Shown here: one piece after another, positions 8,645 through 18,287 of the stretch | Layout of the letters: the number at the start of each line of letters is the position of its first letter | Position numbering within the stretch: position 1 is the stretch's first letter | Assembly: GCA_963721905.1 (NCBI GenBank) | Contig: CAVRMF010000025.1 | Location: forward strand, 1-64,000 | Direction: 5' to 3' | From: Roseiarcus sp963721905 | GTDB taxonomy: Bacteria; Pseudomonadota; Alphaproteobacteria; Rhizobiales; Beijerinckiaceae | DNA: 64,000 nucleotides | Translations under genes and position numbers: made by a program | Notes under the pieces: model-generated | Databases searched by the model: none | What the model was told of the DNA's origin: nothing | Seen by the model: only the letters and a program-made list of their open reading frames with translations

Positions 8645-9089
8645 CGTCTATCTCCCTATCAAGCATACCCCTGTGGCATCGCGGCCGACATTTCTCATAA
8701 TGACTGCAGATCCGCCGATCTGGATGGCAGACTAGGCGCCGTTCCTTGGGCTCCTGACCAAAGCGTTCCAAATGGTCAGCATATTCATGTTTCGTTTGAT
8801 TAGAAGTCCCCCGAGCACCGGCGTTCCGCGGCGCGTCCTCAATCGGTCTTCCACGTTAACTTAGCACGATCTTACGGCGCCGTAAAGACATAATTCGCTA
8901 TCGACAGACATAATTCGGCGACCCGAGGCATCGGATTTTTTGGCGAGGCCGGCAGCAACAGAAAGCCGCGCTGCGATCGATATCGACGGGTAGGTCCTTT
9001 ATTCCGTTAGCGTTTGTAATTATCGTGAGATGACGAGTTTATATTGTTTAAAGGTAGGTCGAACAGCAGCGGTACCGGCGCGCAAGCCG
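8645..9089. other. Gene-free gap with composition change
   Basis: About 445 bases between the PEP-CTERM gene's 5' end and the methyltransferase stop. The part near 8770-8930 is AT-richer and carries a tandem 20-bp-spaced motif (listed separately). No open frame with a ribosome site was found. Confidence 0.5.
8887..8926. repeat. Tandem GACATAATTCG motif, 20-bp period
   Basis: GACATAATTCG occurs at 8887-8897 and again at 8907-8917, with different sequence after each copy. Short spaced repeats of this kind occur at insertion-sequence ends and as regulator boxes. No transposase is present, so its nature is open. Confidence 0.5.
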
Positions 9090-10004
9090 CTAGCCGGCCT
9101 CTTTTTGAAACACGGCGATCAAGCCGGGGACGTCGACCGCTGCCTCCCGTCGCGTTGGCGTAGCGCACATCAGCAGCGGACGAAGCTTGACCTCGGCGGC
9201 CGCCGCTTCCAGGCTTGCTCGGGAGTGTGCGAAACGCATCGTCGCCTGGAGCCGAAAGCCGTCGCCCTCGAAGGTCCCGATCGTGAAAGCGAAGAGGCCC
9301 CTCTCACCGAGCGCGCGCCCGCAGGCGGCGAGAATCGGCTTCAAGTCGCCGAAATAGCAAAGCGCGTCGGCAGCCAGAATGCAGTCGTATACGCCTGGCG
9401 CAGAGCGCGCGAGGAAGGCGGTCGCCTCAGCGACGTCGAGCGCGTCGTAATGCCCGCGCTCGCGCGCTCCGGCGACCATGCCGGCAGAGAGTTCGACGCC
9501 GGTCAGATGATCGACGCGATCGCGAACGGCCTCGCCCATCAGGCCGGTGCCGCAGCCGATATCGAGGGCGGCGGCGAAGCGGCGCCCGGGCGCGGCTAGA
9601 TCGAGGGCTTCGGCGATCAGGGCCGGACCTCGATAATTGAACTTTTTGGTCAGATGCGCGTCGAAACGCGACGCGTAGTCGTCAAACAGGCGCGCCACAT
9701 AGACCTCGGGCAGCGCGCTGGGGACCTCTGCGCAGCCGGCCAGCGCAAGTCGCGCCGCCGCGCCCAGCGCATCCGAAGGATCAGCCGAAAGCGTCGCCTG
9801 GAACGCGTTCGCCGCGCCGTCCCAAAGCTTCTCGCGCGCTTCGCCCAGCGCAAACCACGCCGGCGCCTTGCCCGGCGCCAGTTCGGCCGTCTGCTCGAAA
9901 ATCTCTGCTGCCGCTGCCCAGTCTCTATCCTCGACGGCGGCCTTGCCGTGCGCGTAGCGGCGGTGCGCGATGAGATCGGCGCAGGCGAGGGGGTCGTGCG
10001 TCAC
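9090..10004 (-). CDS. TPR-containing SAM-dependent methyltransferase
   Basis: 304 aa. Residues about 15-100 form tetratricopeptide-like helices (AAAEIFEQTAELAPGKAPAWFALG and the following repeat, about 80 residues). They are followed by a class I methyltransferase domain with motif I ALDIGCGTGLMG near 145, an acidic post-I residue in GVELSAGM, and a DCILAADALCYFGDL segment. This is the predicted methyltransferase family with an N-terminal TPR common in Hyphomicrobiales; the substrate is unknown. The start is GTG. It lies downstream of the sugar ABC operon but is separated from it by two hairpins. Confidence 0.83.
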   Translation of the reverse strand: MTHDPLACADLIAHRRYAHGKAAVEDRDWAAAAEIFEQTAELAPGKAPAWFALGEAREKLWDGAANAFQATLSADPSDALGAAARLALAGCAEVPSALPEVYVARLFDDYASRFDAHLTKKFNYRGPALIAEALDLAAPGRRFAAALDIGCGTGLMGEAVRDRVDHLTGVELSAGMVAGARERGHYDALDVAEATAFLARSAPGVYDCILAADALCYFGDLKPILAACGRALGERGLFAFTIGTFEGDGFRLQATMRFAHSRASLEAAAAEVKLRPLLMCATPTRREAAVDVPGLIAVFQKEAG

Positions 10005-10019
10005 ATTTCGCAGACGTTT

Positions 10020-10093
10020 CGGGCGAGCGTGTTGGCTCGCGCTCGCCCGGCTGGATGAAGAAGCGGCGAGGAAGAACCGAAGTCCTTCCTCGC
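10020..10093 (-). terminator. Two hairpins after the sugar ABC operon
   Basis: Hairpin one pairs 10066-10074 with 10085-10093 (9 bp); hairpin two pairs 10020-10029 with 10040-10049 (10 bp, CGGGCGAGCG arm). Both lie within 90 nt after the binding-protein stop on the minus strand. No T-run follows, so they may protect an RNA 3' end rather than terminate by themselves. Confidence 0.5.
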
Positions 10094-10103
10094 ATGAGGC
10101 CTC

Positions 10104-11045
10104 TCAGTCGTAAAGAACCGCCGCGATCTTCGGGTCGGTCATGTTGCTCTTGTCGTACCAATAGAAGCCGGTGTCGATGACCGCTGGCAGCTTCTCGCCC
10201 TTCAGCGCCTTGACGGCCGAGTCGACGGTGCACTTGCCGATGCCGACCGGGTTCTGCGTGATCGCGCCCAACATGAGGCCCGAGTTGATATCCTCCTTCT
10301 GCTCCTTGCCTAAGTCGAAGCCGATCAGCACGAGCTTCTTGCCCGATTCCTTGACGCCGATCGCCGCGCCTTCGGCCGAGCCTTCGTTGGCGCCGAAGAT
10401 ACCCTTCAAGTTCGGGTTCGCCTGAATCATCGCCTTGGCGATTTCGGCCGACTTCAGGTGGTCGCCGCCGCCGTACTGGACGCTGACGATCTTGATGTTG
10501 GGATATTTCTCCTTGATGCGGTTGACGAAGCCGTCGCGCCGGTCGATGCCGGTGCGGCTTGTCTGGTCGTGCACGATGACGGCGACTTCGCCTGAGCCTC
10601 CGATCGCCTCGGCCATCTTGTCGGCGGCGGTCGCCGCGGCTGCCACACTGTCCGTCCTGCAAGTCGTCAGGGGGATGTCGCTGTCGACGCCCGAGTCGAA
10701 GGCGATGACCGGAATCTTTTCGGACTGCGCCTTCTTCAGAAGCGGAATGGCCGCCTTGCTGTCGAGCGCGGCGAAGCCGATCGCCTGCGGCTTCTTGGCG
10801 AGGTCGGCTGACAGCATGTCGATCTGCTTATCGACCATCGCCTCGGTTTCGGGACCCTCAAAGGTGATCTTGACGTTGTCTGCCTTGGCCTGCTGTTCCG
10901 CCCCGGCCTTCACCGCCTGCCAGAACTGGTGCTGGAAGCCCTTGGAGATGAGAGGGATGTAGACTTCGTCGGCGCGCGCGCCGGTCGAGAGCGCGATCGC
11001 CGTCAGGGCGCCTAAGGCGACGCCGATATGCCATTTGTTCACCAT
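10104..11045 (-). CDS. Sugar ABC transporter periplasmic substrate-binding protein
   Basis: 313-aa ribose/galactose-type periplasmic binding protein. A Sec signal peptide spans about residues 1-25, followed by two alternating Rossmann-like lobes: VYIPLISKGFQHQFWQAVKAGAEQ at the start, IAFDSGVDS near 130, FGANEGSAEGA and IGFDLG near 240. It captures a sugar or polyol for the RbsC-type permease just upstream; the ligand cannot be read from sequence. It is the last gene of the minus-strand transport operon, 115 nt after the permease, with AGAGGAGG before ATG. Confidence 0.9.
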   Translation of the reverse strand: MVNKWHIGVALGALTAIALSTGARADEVYIPLISKGFQHQFWQAVKAGAEQQAKADNVKITFEGPETEAMVDKQIDMLSADLAKKPQAIGFAALDSKAAIPLLKKAQSEKIPVIAFDSGVDSDIPLTTCRTDSVAAAATAADKMAEAIGGSGEVAVIVHDQTSRTGIDRRDGFVNRIKEKYPNIKIVSVQYGGGDHLKSAEIAKAMIQANPNLKGIFGANEGSAEGAAIGVKESGKKLVLIGFDLGKEQKEDINSGLMLGAITQNPVGIGKCTVDSAVKALKGEKLPAVIDTGFYWYDKSNMTDPKIAAVLYD

Positions 11046-11160
11046 TGCATTTCCTCCTCTTTAGGTCCTTGACCTGCAACCTTTGAGCTCTCCGCCAATT
11101 CTCCGCCGGCGGCTTGCGGTCGAGCTTCGATCCTTCCTTGGGCCCTCCTCCTTGATGTGG

Positions 11161-12198
11161 TCACGCGCGCTTGCGGCGCAGAATGTCGGCGTAGACGGCG
11201 AGGATAATGATGACCCCGGTGACAACGAACTGCCACTCCTGCGCAACGGAAAGAATGCGCAGGCCGTTGGTGAGAACGCTCATGATGAATGCGCCGATGA
11301 TGGTGCCGAGGATCGTTCCCGTTCCGCCGCTGAGCGAAGTGCCGCCAATCACCACCGCGGCGATCGCGTCGAGCTCATAGCCCTGGCCGATCGCCGGCTG
11401 CGCGGAATTGATACGCGAAGCCAGCACCAGGCCGGCAATCCCGCAGATGGCGCCGCTCATGCTGTAGATCCCGATCTTCCAAGCGTCCACGTTGACGCCC
11501 GAAAGCCTGACCGCTTCCTCGTTGCTGCCGATGGCGTAGGTGTAGCGGCCGAGCGCGGTGCTTTTCAGGACGATCGAAGCGACGATAGCCAGCACCAGAA
11601 GGATCAATCCGGCGTTGGGGATCGGCAGCCACGGCAGCGCATGGCCGATCAGCGAATCCTGGGAAATCCGGTAGAAGTTCTCGGTGTCGTTGAAATAGAT
11701 CGGCTGGTCGGAGGAGACGACCAGGGAAAGCCCCTTCCACGCCTGCATCATGCCGAGCGTGGCGATGAACGGCGGGATCTTCAGCTTCGCGATGAGGGTT
11801 CCGGAGATCGACCCGGCGATGGCGCCGGTCGCGAGCGCGGCGACGACCCCGGTCCACATCGGCAAATGCCAGTAGGTGAGGAAGACGCCGCACATGACCG
11901 CGGTGAAGGTCATCAGCGTGCCGACCGAAAGATCGATGCCCGCGGTGATGATGATGAAGGTGCTGGCGATCGCCAGCACGCCGTTGACCGCCGTCGCCTG
12001 CAAGATGTTGATCATGTTGTCGGTCTGCATGAACGCAGGCGACGCGAAACTGAAATAGACAAGAAGCAGAATGAGGCTCGCGAAGGCGAGCAACTTCTGG
12101 ATCGCCTCCGGGCCGAGGATGCGATTGCGTCCCGGCGCGCGCGCCGCCGCGCCGACCGTCGAGGTTTCGCTTGCCGCGAGGCCTTGGTTGTCCGTCAT
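11161..12198 (-). CDS. RbsC-type sugar ABC transporter permease
   Basis: 345-aa inner-membrane permease of the ribose/xylose/arabinose family with about eight to ten hydrophobic segments. Hallmarks are ITAGIDLSVGTLM, the EAA-like loop around GVNVDAWKIG and IGGTSLSGGTGTILGTIIGAFIM. The start is the ATG at 12198, giving a normal MTDNQG N-terminus; the longer frame upstream is out-of-frame ATPase relic. It follows TGA-A-ATG after that relic, preserving the ancestral ATPase-permease junction. It would need the ATPase at 13896-15401 to work. Confidence 0.9.
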   Translation of the reverse strand: MTDNQGLAASETSTVGAAARAPGRNRILGPEAIQKLLAFASLILLLVYFSFASPAFMQTDNMINILQATAVNGVLAIASTFIIITAGIDLSVGTLMTFTAVMCGVFLTYWHLPMWTGVVAALATGAIAGSISGTLIAKLKIPPFIATLGMMQAWKGLSLVVSSDQPIYFNDTENFYRISQDSLIGHALPWLPIPNAGLILLVLAIVASIVLKSTALGRYTYAIGSNEEAVRLSGVNVDAWKIGIYSMSGAICGIAGLVLASRINSAQPAIGQGYELDAIAAVVIGGTSLSGGTGTILGTIIGAFIMSVLTNGLRILSVAQEWQFVVTGVIIILAVYADILRRKRA

Positions 12199-13379
12199 TT
12201 CAAGCCGCCATCGATTTGCGTTGCGTCGCGAGCTGCGAGATGCGCTCCTGCGTCGGTTTCTCCGGCATGAGTTCGCCCGTGAAGCGGCCCTCGCACATGA
12301 GGACGGTGCGGTCGCTGATGCGCAGGATCTCCGGCATCGGAGCAAGAGCGCGCTCGAGCGGCCGCAGATTGGGCTAGGCCCCGCTCGATCGCGGTCGATC
12401 CCCGAACGATCAACTCTCCGCTGGCGCGAATATGCGGCGTTGAGATCGACTGTCCTCCGATCTCATGCAACATCAACCGCCACGTCTCCACCGCGATCTG
12501 GTCAACGGGCTGGCGGATCGCGCTCACCGCCGGCTGCAGCAGGCTCAGCCATTCGAAGTCGTCGAAGGCCAGAAAGGACATTTCGCCGGGAACGTCGACT
12601 CTGCAATTTTGCAAGGCGCGCAGGGCGCCCAACGTCACCAGATTGTTCGAGGCGAAGAGTGCGGTTGGTCGCGCGCGCTCGCGGCACAAACCTTCTATCG
12701 ATATACAGGCCTCCTCCACGGTCATGCCGACGATCCTAACGTCCGCCTTGCCCTTGCCCTCGACTAAAGCTCTCTCGAAACCCGCGATTCGCTCCTCCGA
12801 GTTCCAGAGTCGCCGTGTGTTGACGGCAAGCGCGATATGCCGATGGCCGAGCGAAAGGAGATACTTCGCGCCTTGATACGCGGCGTCGAAATTGTCGGTG
12901 GCGACGCTCGGATAGGCGTCCTTGGCCGAAATACGGTCGGCGATAACACAGGGCATGTCGGCGCCGATCGCCGGCGCTAATAACTCGGAGCCGTCAAAGG
13001 ACGGAATGACGATCATTCCGTCGACTTGACGCTCTTTCAGCACACCGATGCGCTCACGCGCACGCCACGGATCCTCTCCTGTCGTCACGACCATCAGGGT
13101 GTAGCCGGCGGCGGACGCGAGGTTCTCCAGCTTTTCGACGAGCGCCGCGTAGAATGTGTTGAGTATGTCCGGAACGATAACGCCGATCGTATTGGTCTGC
13201 CTGCTACGCAAACTCGCCGCAATGCGATTGCGCTGGTAATTCAACCGCTCGCAAGCGGCCAGAACACGCGCGCGCAATTCGGCAGCGACGGTGGAGTTGC
13301 CGTTCAGCACTTTCGAAACCGTGCCGAGCGAAACGCCGGCCTCGCTGGCAACTTCGTTCATCGTCGGCTTGGCGCGCAT
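12195..13379 (-). CDS. LacI-family transcriptional regulator with aberrant C-terminal tail
   Basis: 394 aa. A LacI helix-turn-helix sits at residues 1-50 (TMNEVASEAGVSLGTVSKVLNG, then LNYQRNRIAASLR hinge), followed by a periplasmic-binding-like sensor domain (IGVIVPDILNTFYAALVE; FASNNLVTLGALRAL) to the usual end near SGELIVRGSTA. The last 50 or so residues are Arg/His-rich. They are an out-of-frame reading of the ATPase relic, so the gene's natural stop was lost at a deletion junction. The start is ATG at 13379. It probably regulates the surrounding sugar transporters; whether the tail is tolerated is unknown. Confidence 0.85.
   Translation of the reverse strand: MRAKPTMNEVASEAGVSLGTVSKVLNGNSTVAAELRARVLAACERLNYQRNRIAASLRSRQTNTIGVIVPDILNTFYAALVEKLENLASAAGYTLMVVTTGEDPWRARERIGVLKERQVDGMIVIPSFDGSELLAPAIGADMPCVIADRISAKDAYPSVATDNFDAAYQGAKYLLSLGHRHIALAVNTRRLWNSEERIAGFERALVEGKGKADVRIVGMTVEEACISIEGLCRERARPTALFASNNLVTLGALRALQNCRVDVPGEMSFLAFDDFEWLSLLQPAVSAIRQPVDQIAVETWRLMLHEIGGQSISTPHIRASGELIVRGSTAIERGLAQSAAARARSCSDAGDPAHQRPHRPHVRGPLHGRTHAGETDAGAHLAARDATQIDGGLK
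12200..12337 (-). pseudogene. C-terminal relic of a second sugar ABC ATPase
   Basis: One frame encodes about 45 residues matching the extreme C-terminus of the intact ATPase at 13896-15401: PEILRISDR, LMCEGRFTGELM and QERISQLATQRKSM. It ends in TGA one base before the permease ATG. The rest of that ATPase is gone, replaced at the PEIL point by the end of the lacI-type gene. The copy differs from the intact gene at many positions, so the two ATPases were diverged paralogues rather than a recent duplication. Confidence 0.8.
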
Positions 13380-13400
13380 GGAGATGAAATTGCAGTTTGA

Positions 13401-13412
13401 TGAAACGTTATA
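13401..13412. promoter_or_regulatory. Candidate LacI-type operator before the lacI gene
   Basis: TGAAACGTTATA is a near-palindrome centred on CG, the usual layout of LacI-family sites, about 20 nt upstream of the regulator's ATG. One arm is imperfect. The assignment is by position and shape only. Confidence 0.35.
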
Positions 13413-13451
13413 CGAAAAGCCTTCCACGACTTCTCTGGCGAAGTCAACCTC

Positions 13452-13894
13452 GAAATAGATCGGCTTGTCGCGGCTTGTCGACCAGAGTCCCCGAGGTGGC
13501 GCCGCTCAAGGCGCCGGTCGCGAATAGCAGCGATGACGTCAGTCCACATCGGCAGACCCCAGTGGGTCAGAAACACGCCGGCCATCACGGCGGAGAAGGT
13601 CATCAACGTGGCGGTCGAAAGATCGATGCCGGCCGTAACGATGACGTAAGTGCTGGCGATCGCCAGCGCGCCGCTCAACGCCGTCGCCAGCAGGATATTG
13701 ACCATATTGCTGGTCTGCATGAAGGCAGACGACGCGAAGCTGAAATAGGTCAGCAACAGAATGAGGCTCGCAAAGGCGAGTAGCTTCTGCCACGTCTCGG
13801 ACCCGAGCAGACGCGGCTTCGCGTCGCTGCGGGCGGCGCGGATCGTCTGCGTGGTTGTGTCGCTTCGAGTGGCCGACCCCTGATTGTCCGTCAT
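13452..13894 (-). pseudogene. Decayed RbsC-type permease
   Basis: The first 124 codons (MTDNQG through MWTDVIAAI) closely resemble the intact permease at 11161-12198. The frame then shifts: ATGALSGATSGTLVDK continues in another frame. About 24 codons are then lost at a tandem CGGCTTGTCG repeat, homology resumes briefly at KPIYF and ends. The remaining two-thirds are absent. Its ATG is one base after the ATPase stop (TGA-G-ATG). It cannot make a working permease. Confidence 0.85.
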
Positions 13895-13895
13895 C

Positions 13896-15401
<1,506 letters not shown>

Positions 15402-15673
15402 GCGCTCGTCGGCTCCTCACGCCCGCGCCAACGGCCGGCGCCGAGCGGAACTCCGCGGCCGAACGCTCTCCTTGCGGTCCCTCGCGTGCGCTGACATGTC
15501 ACTCCGAACCGCTCCGCTCGTCAACCCAGAAATTCGAAAAGCGACGGCTTTATCTCGGGGGCGGCGCCGGAGGGTCATCGACCTGGTGACGCGCGGCTTA
15601 GGCAGCAGACTGTCTACAGGCTTACCAGCGGCGGGCGATGGGATCGCGGCAGGCGGTCGGTCAATTCCAGCGC

Positions 15674-16693
15674 TCAGCGCCTCCTTCGCCGCAGCGTGTC
15701 GAAATAGACCACGATGATGATCAGCGCCCCGGTAACGATGCGCTGCCAGAATGGATTGAGGTTCAGCAGGTTCGCCCCGTTGTTGAACGTCGTCAGGATG
15801 AAGGAGCCGATCAGGGGTCCGGGCACTGTGCCGACCCCGCCGAAGAGGCTGGTGCCGCCGATGACCGACGAGGCGATCGCCTGCAATTCCCACCCGTCGG
15901 CCTGGCCCGGATTGCCGATGCCGATCCGCATGGCGAGCAGAACGCCGACGATGGCGGCGCAGAAGGCCGATATGGTGTAGGCAAGATAGATCATCGCCGT
16001 GACGTTGACGCCGGAGAGAAGCGCGGCCTCCTTGTTCGAACCGATCACGAGGAGGTAGCGGCCCCAAGGGTACTTGGTGAGGAGGATATAAAGAGGGGCT
16101 GCAACGACGAGGACCATCCAGAACAGCGCCGGCATCGCGAACCACGTCCCGTCCGTCCAGGGAAAGCCCAGGAAGCTCGCGCGCGAGAAGCCGGTGAAGG
16201 CGTCGTTGTCGACCGAAATCGTCGCGCCGTTGGTGATGAGAAAGCCGACGCCGCGTAGCGCGTACATTGTCGCCAGCGTCATGATGAACGGGGGCAGACC
16301 CATCTGCGTGACGCCGAAGGCGTGGAAGAGGCCGATCAAGACGCCGATCGCGAGCGAGATCGCGACGGCGCCGGCGACGGACGAGGCGAAGCCGAGATGG
16401 TCGGCGAGCAACAGGGCGACCGTCATCGAGATGAAACCGGCGATCGCGCCGACCGAAAGGTCGATGCCGCCGGTGATGATGGTGAAGGTCTCGCCAATGG
16501 CGAGGATCGCGATCATCGCACCCTGGCGCAGGAGATTGGCGATGTTGTTCGAGGTCCAGAAGGTCGTGGTCGCAAACGACAGCGCGAGCCATATGACGAC
16601 CAGCAGGACGAGTAGAGTAAGGCCGAACAACACGTTCAGCCGATGGCTGCGCCGTTCAGCCCGAGACATGGTTTGGATGGTCTGATCTGTCAT
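15674..16693 (-). CDS. RbsC-type sugar ABC transporter permease (second system)
   Basis: 339-aa inner-membrane permease with family hallmarks ITGGIDLSVGAIAGF, GVNVTAMIYLAYTIS and IGGTSLFGGVGTVPGPLIGS, and about eight to ten membrane segments. It differs clearly from the permease at 11161-12198, so the two are separate systems. It lies between an ATPase relic upstream (24 nt) and the intact ATPase about 270 nt downstream. It probably works with the binding protein at 17243-18202. The ligand is unknown. Confidence 0.9.
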   Translation of the reverse strand: MTDQTIQTMSRAERRSHRLNVLFGLTLLVLLVVIWLALSFATTTFWTSNNIANLLRQGAMIAILAIGETFTIITGGIDLSVGAIAGFISMTVALLLADHLGFASSVAGAVAISLAIGVLIGLFHAFGVTQMGLPPFIMTLATMYALRGVGFLITNGATISVDNDAFTGFSRASFLGFPWTDGTWFAMPALFWMVLVVAAPLYILLTKYPWGRYLLVIGSNKEAALLSGVNVTAMIYLAYTISAFCAAIVGVLLAMRIGIGNPGQADGWELQAIASSVIGGTSLFGGVGTVPGPLIGSFILTTFNNGANLLNLNPFWQRIVTGALIIIVVYFDTLRRRRR

Positions 16694-16717
16694 TTCCGCT
16701 GGACTCCGCGCGGCGCC

Positions 16718-17089
16718 CTAAACGCCGATGGGCTCGGTGAGTATTATTTCCTGGGCAGCGCCCTTGTGTCCCTGGCTTGCGACGAGTCCGCCCGCCCGAA
16801 AGACGTGCAGGGTGTCGGCTAAATCATAGACCTCCGGCACGTAGGACGAGTCGATGATAATGCCCGTGCCCTTCGCCAATAGGGAGGCCAGCAGCAGATG
16901 GATTTCCGCTTTGGCGCCGACGTCCAAGGTGACTGTCGGCTCGTCGAAGCTGAAGAGCTTGACGCCGTAATTAAGCCCCTTGGCGATCACGACCTCGAGG
17001 GCGTGAGTCGCGCCGAAATGCTCGTCCAGATTGTGTAATGCGAGCAGCGGCGCGCCATCGGTCGGGGCGGCGGTGACAACTGAGGCCAT
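16718..17089 (-). pseudogene. Internally deleted sugar ABC ATPase, frame kept
   Basis: 123 codons. The first 30 resemble the start of a RbsA-type ATPase (LLALHNLDEHFGATHALE). They join directly to the end of domain 2: VVIAKGLNYGVKLFSFDEPT, DVGAKAEIH, PEVYDLADTLHVFRAGGLVAS. Roughly 370 codons, including both Walker A motifs and both signatures, are missing. The frame is open with an ATG, so a peptide could be made, but it cannot hydrolyse ATP by the normal mechanism. It occupies the normal ATPase slot between binding protein and permease. Confidence 0.8.
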
Positions 17090-17242
17090 GGTCGCGCTCT
17101 TGGGCGAATCTTTCTTGATTCAGGCGTACAACATGCGTTGCGCTCCGGCACGGCACAAGACATTCTGCCCGGCGCGTGCTCATGAATATGACTTTTTGGA
17201 GGTACGAGGGCGCGCCGAGGGCTCAGCGCGCCCGACGCCGAA

Positions 17243-18202
17243 TCACTTCGGCGGATAGAGCAGCTTGTGCTCCTTCGGATTGTCCATATTGGCCTTGGTG
17301 ACGAGGTTCGCGCCGGTGTCGACGAAGGCCTCGACCTTCTCGCCCTTGGAAGCGGCGAGCGCGGTCTTGATGCCGTCGTAGCCCATCCGATAGGGGTCTT
17401 GTAGCAAGAGGGCGGCGATCGTGCCGTCCTTGAGATACCCGATGAGCTTGTCGTCGGCGTCGAAGCAGACGAGCTTGATCGTGTCGCCCTTCTTGTTCTC
17501 GGCGACCGCCTGGCTCGCGCCTTGGCACTGGATGAGATTGTCGGCGAACACGCCGCGCAGGTTCGGCATGGCGGTGATGAGGTCGGTCATGATGTTGAGG
17601 CCAGTCGTCGCGTTGCCGTCAGAGACCTTGTCCGCTACCAGCTTCAGGCCGGGATATTTGGCCGCCAGCTCCTCCTTAAAGCCTTTGTTCCGGGCCTCGA
17701 GCGACCCGACGCCGGGCAGATGGGTGATGAGCGCGACTTCGCCTTCGGCCTTGCCATATTTTGCCTCGATCGCCTTCGCCATGCCGTCGGCCGCGATACG
17801 GCCGCCCTGCACGTTGTCGGTGGTGAGGAACGACGTGAAGGCCTTCGAATCGGCCGCAGAGTCGATGCCAATGATCGGAACTTTCTTCGCGGCCTCGTCG
17901 ACCGGCTGGCCGAGCGCCTTGAACTGCGTCGGCGCGATCACAACCGCGGCGGGCTTTTCGGCGACCGCGTTCTCGAGGATCGTAATCTCACCGTTGATGT
18001 CAGCCTCGGACTGCGCGCCGAGTTCGGGGACCTTGACGCCGAGATCCTTTGCGGCCTGGCGGGCGCCGGCGAACACGATCTGCCAGTAGCCCGACGTGGT
18101 GTCCTTAACGATGATCGGGATTGTGACGGCGTCAGCCGCGTACGCGGGCACGCTGAAGGCTCCGAGTGCGAGAATCGTAGTCGCGGTAAGTAGCTTCTTC
18201 AT
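17243..18202 (-). CDS. Sugar ABC transporter periplasmic substrate-binding protein (second system)
   Basis: 319-aa ribose-type binding protein. The signal peptide spans about residues 1-22 (MKKLLTATTILALGAFSVPAYA). The body shows IPIIVKDTTSGYWQIVFAGA at the start, IGIDSAADS near 120, FADNLIQCQGASQAV and VCFDADDKLIGYLKDG. The ATG at 18202 is chosen for its AAAGGAGG ribosome site; a longer frame upstream lacks one. It sits downstream of two sugar-acid dehydrogenases, hinting at a sugar-acid or polyol ligand. Confidence 0.9.
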   Translation of the reverse strand: MKKLLTATTILALGAFSVPAYAADAVTIPIIVKDTTSGYWQIVFAGARQAAKDLGVKVPELGAQSEADINGEITILENAVAEKPAAVVIAPTQFKALGQPVDEAAKKVPIIGIDSAADSKAFTSFLTTDNVQGGRIAADGMAKAIEAKYGKAEGEVALITHLPGVGSLEARNKGFKEELAAKYPGLKLVADKVSDGNATTGLNIMTDLITAMPNLRGVFADNLIQCQGASQAVAENKKGDTIKLVCFDADDKLIGYLKDGTIAALLLQDPYRMGYDGIKTALAASKGEKVEAFVDTGANLVTKANMDNPKEHKLLYPPK

Positions 18203-18287
18203 GTTTTTCCTCCTTTGGTGAGAACCGAGGCGGCTCTCGTCTGCTTTCGATTCCGGCGAACCGGATCGTGCTTCGTGGGATGATGGC

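Noticed and set aside
18249..18267. GATTCCGG/CCGGATC inverted repeat as a regulator site
   Set aside because: Arms are offset by one base and no second copy was found near the sugar genes.
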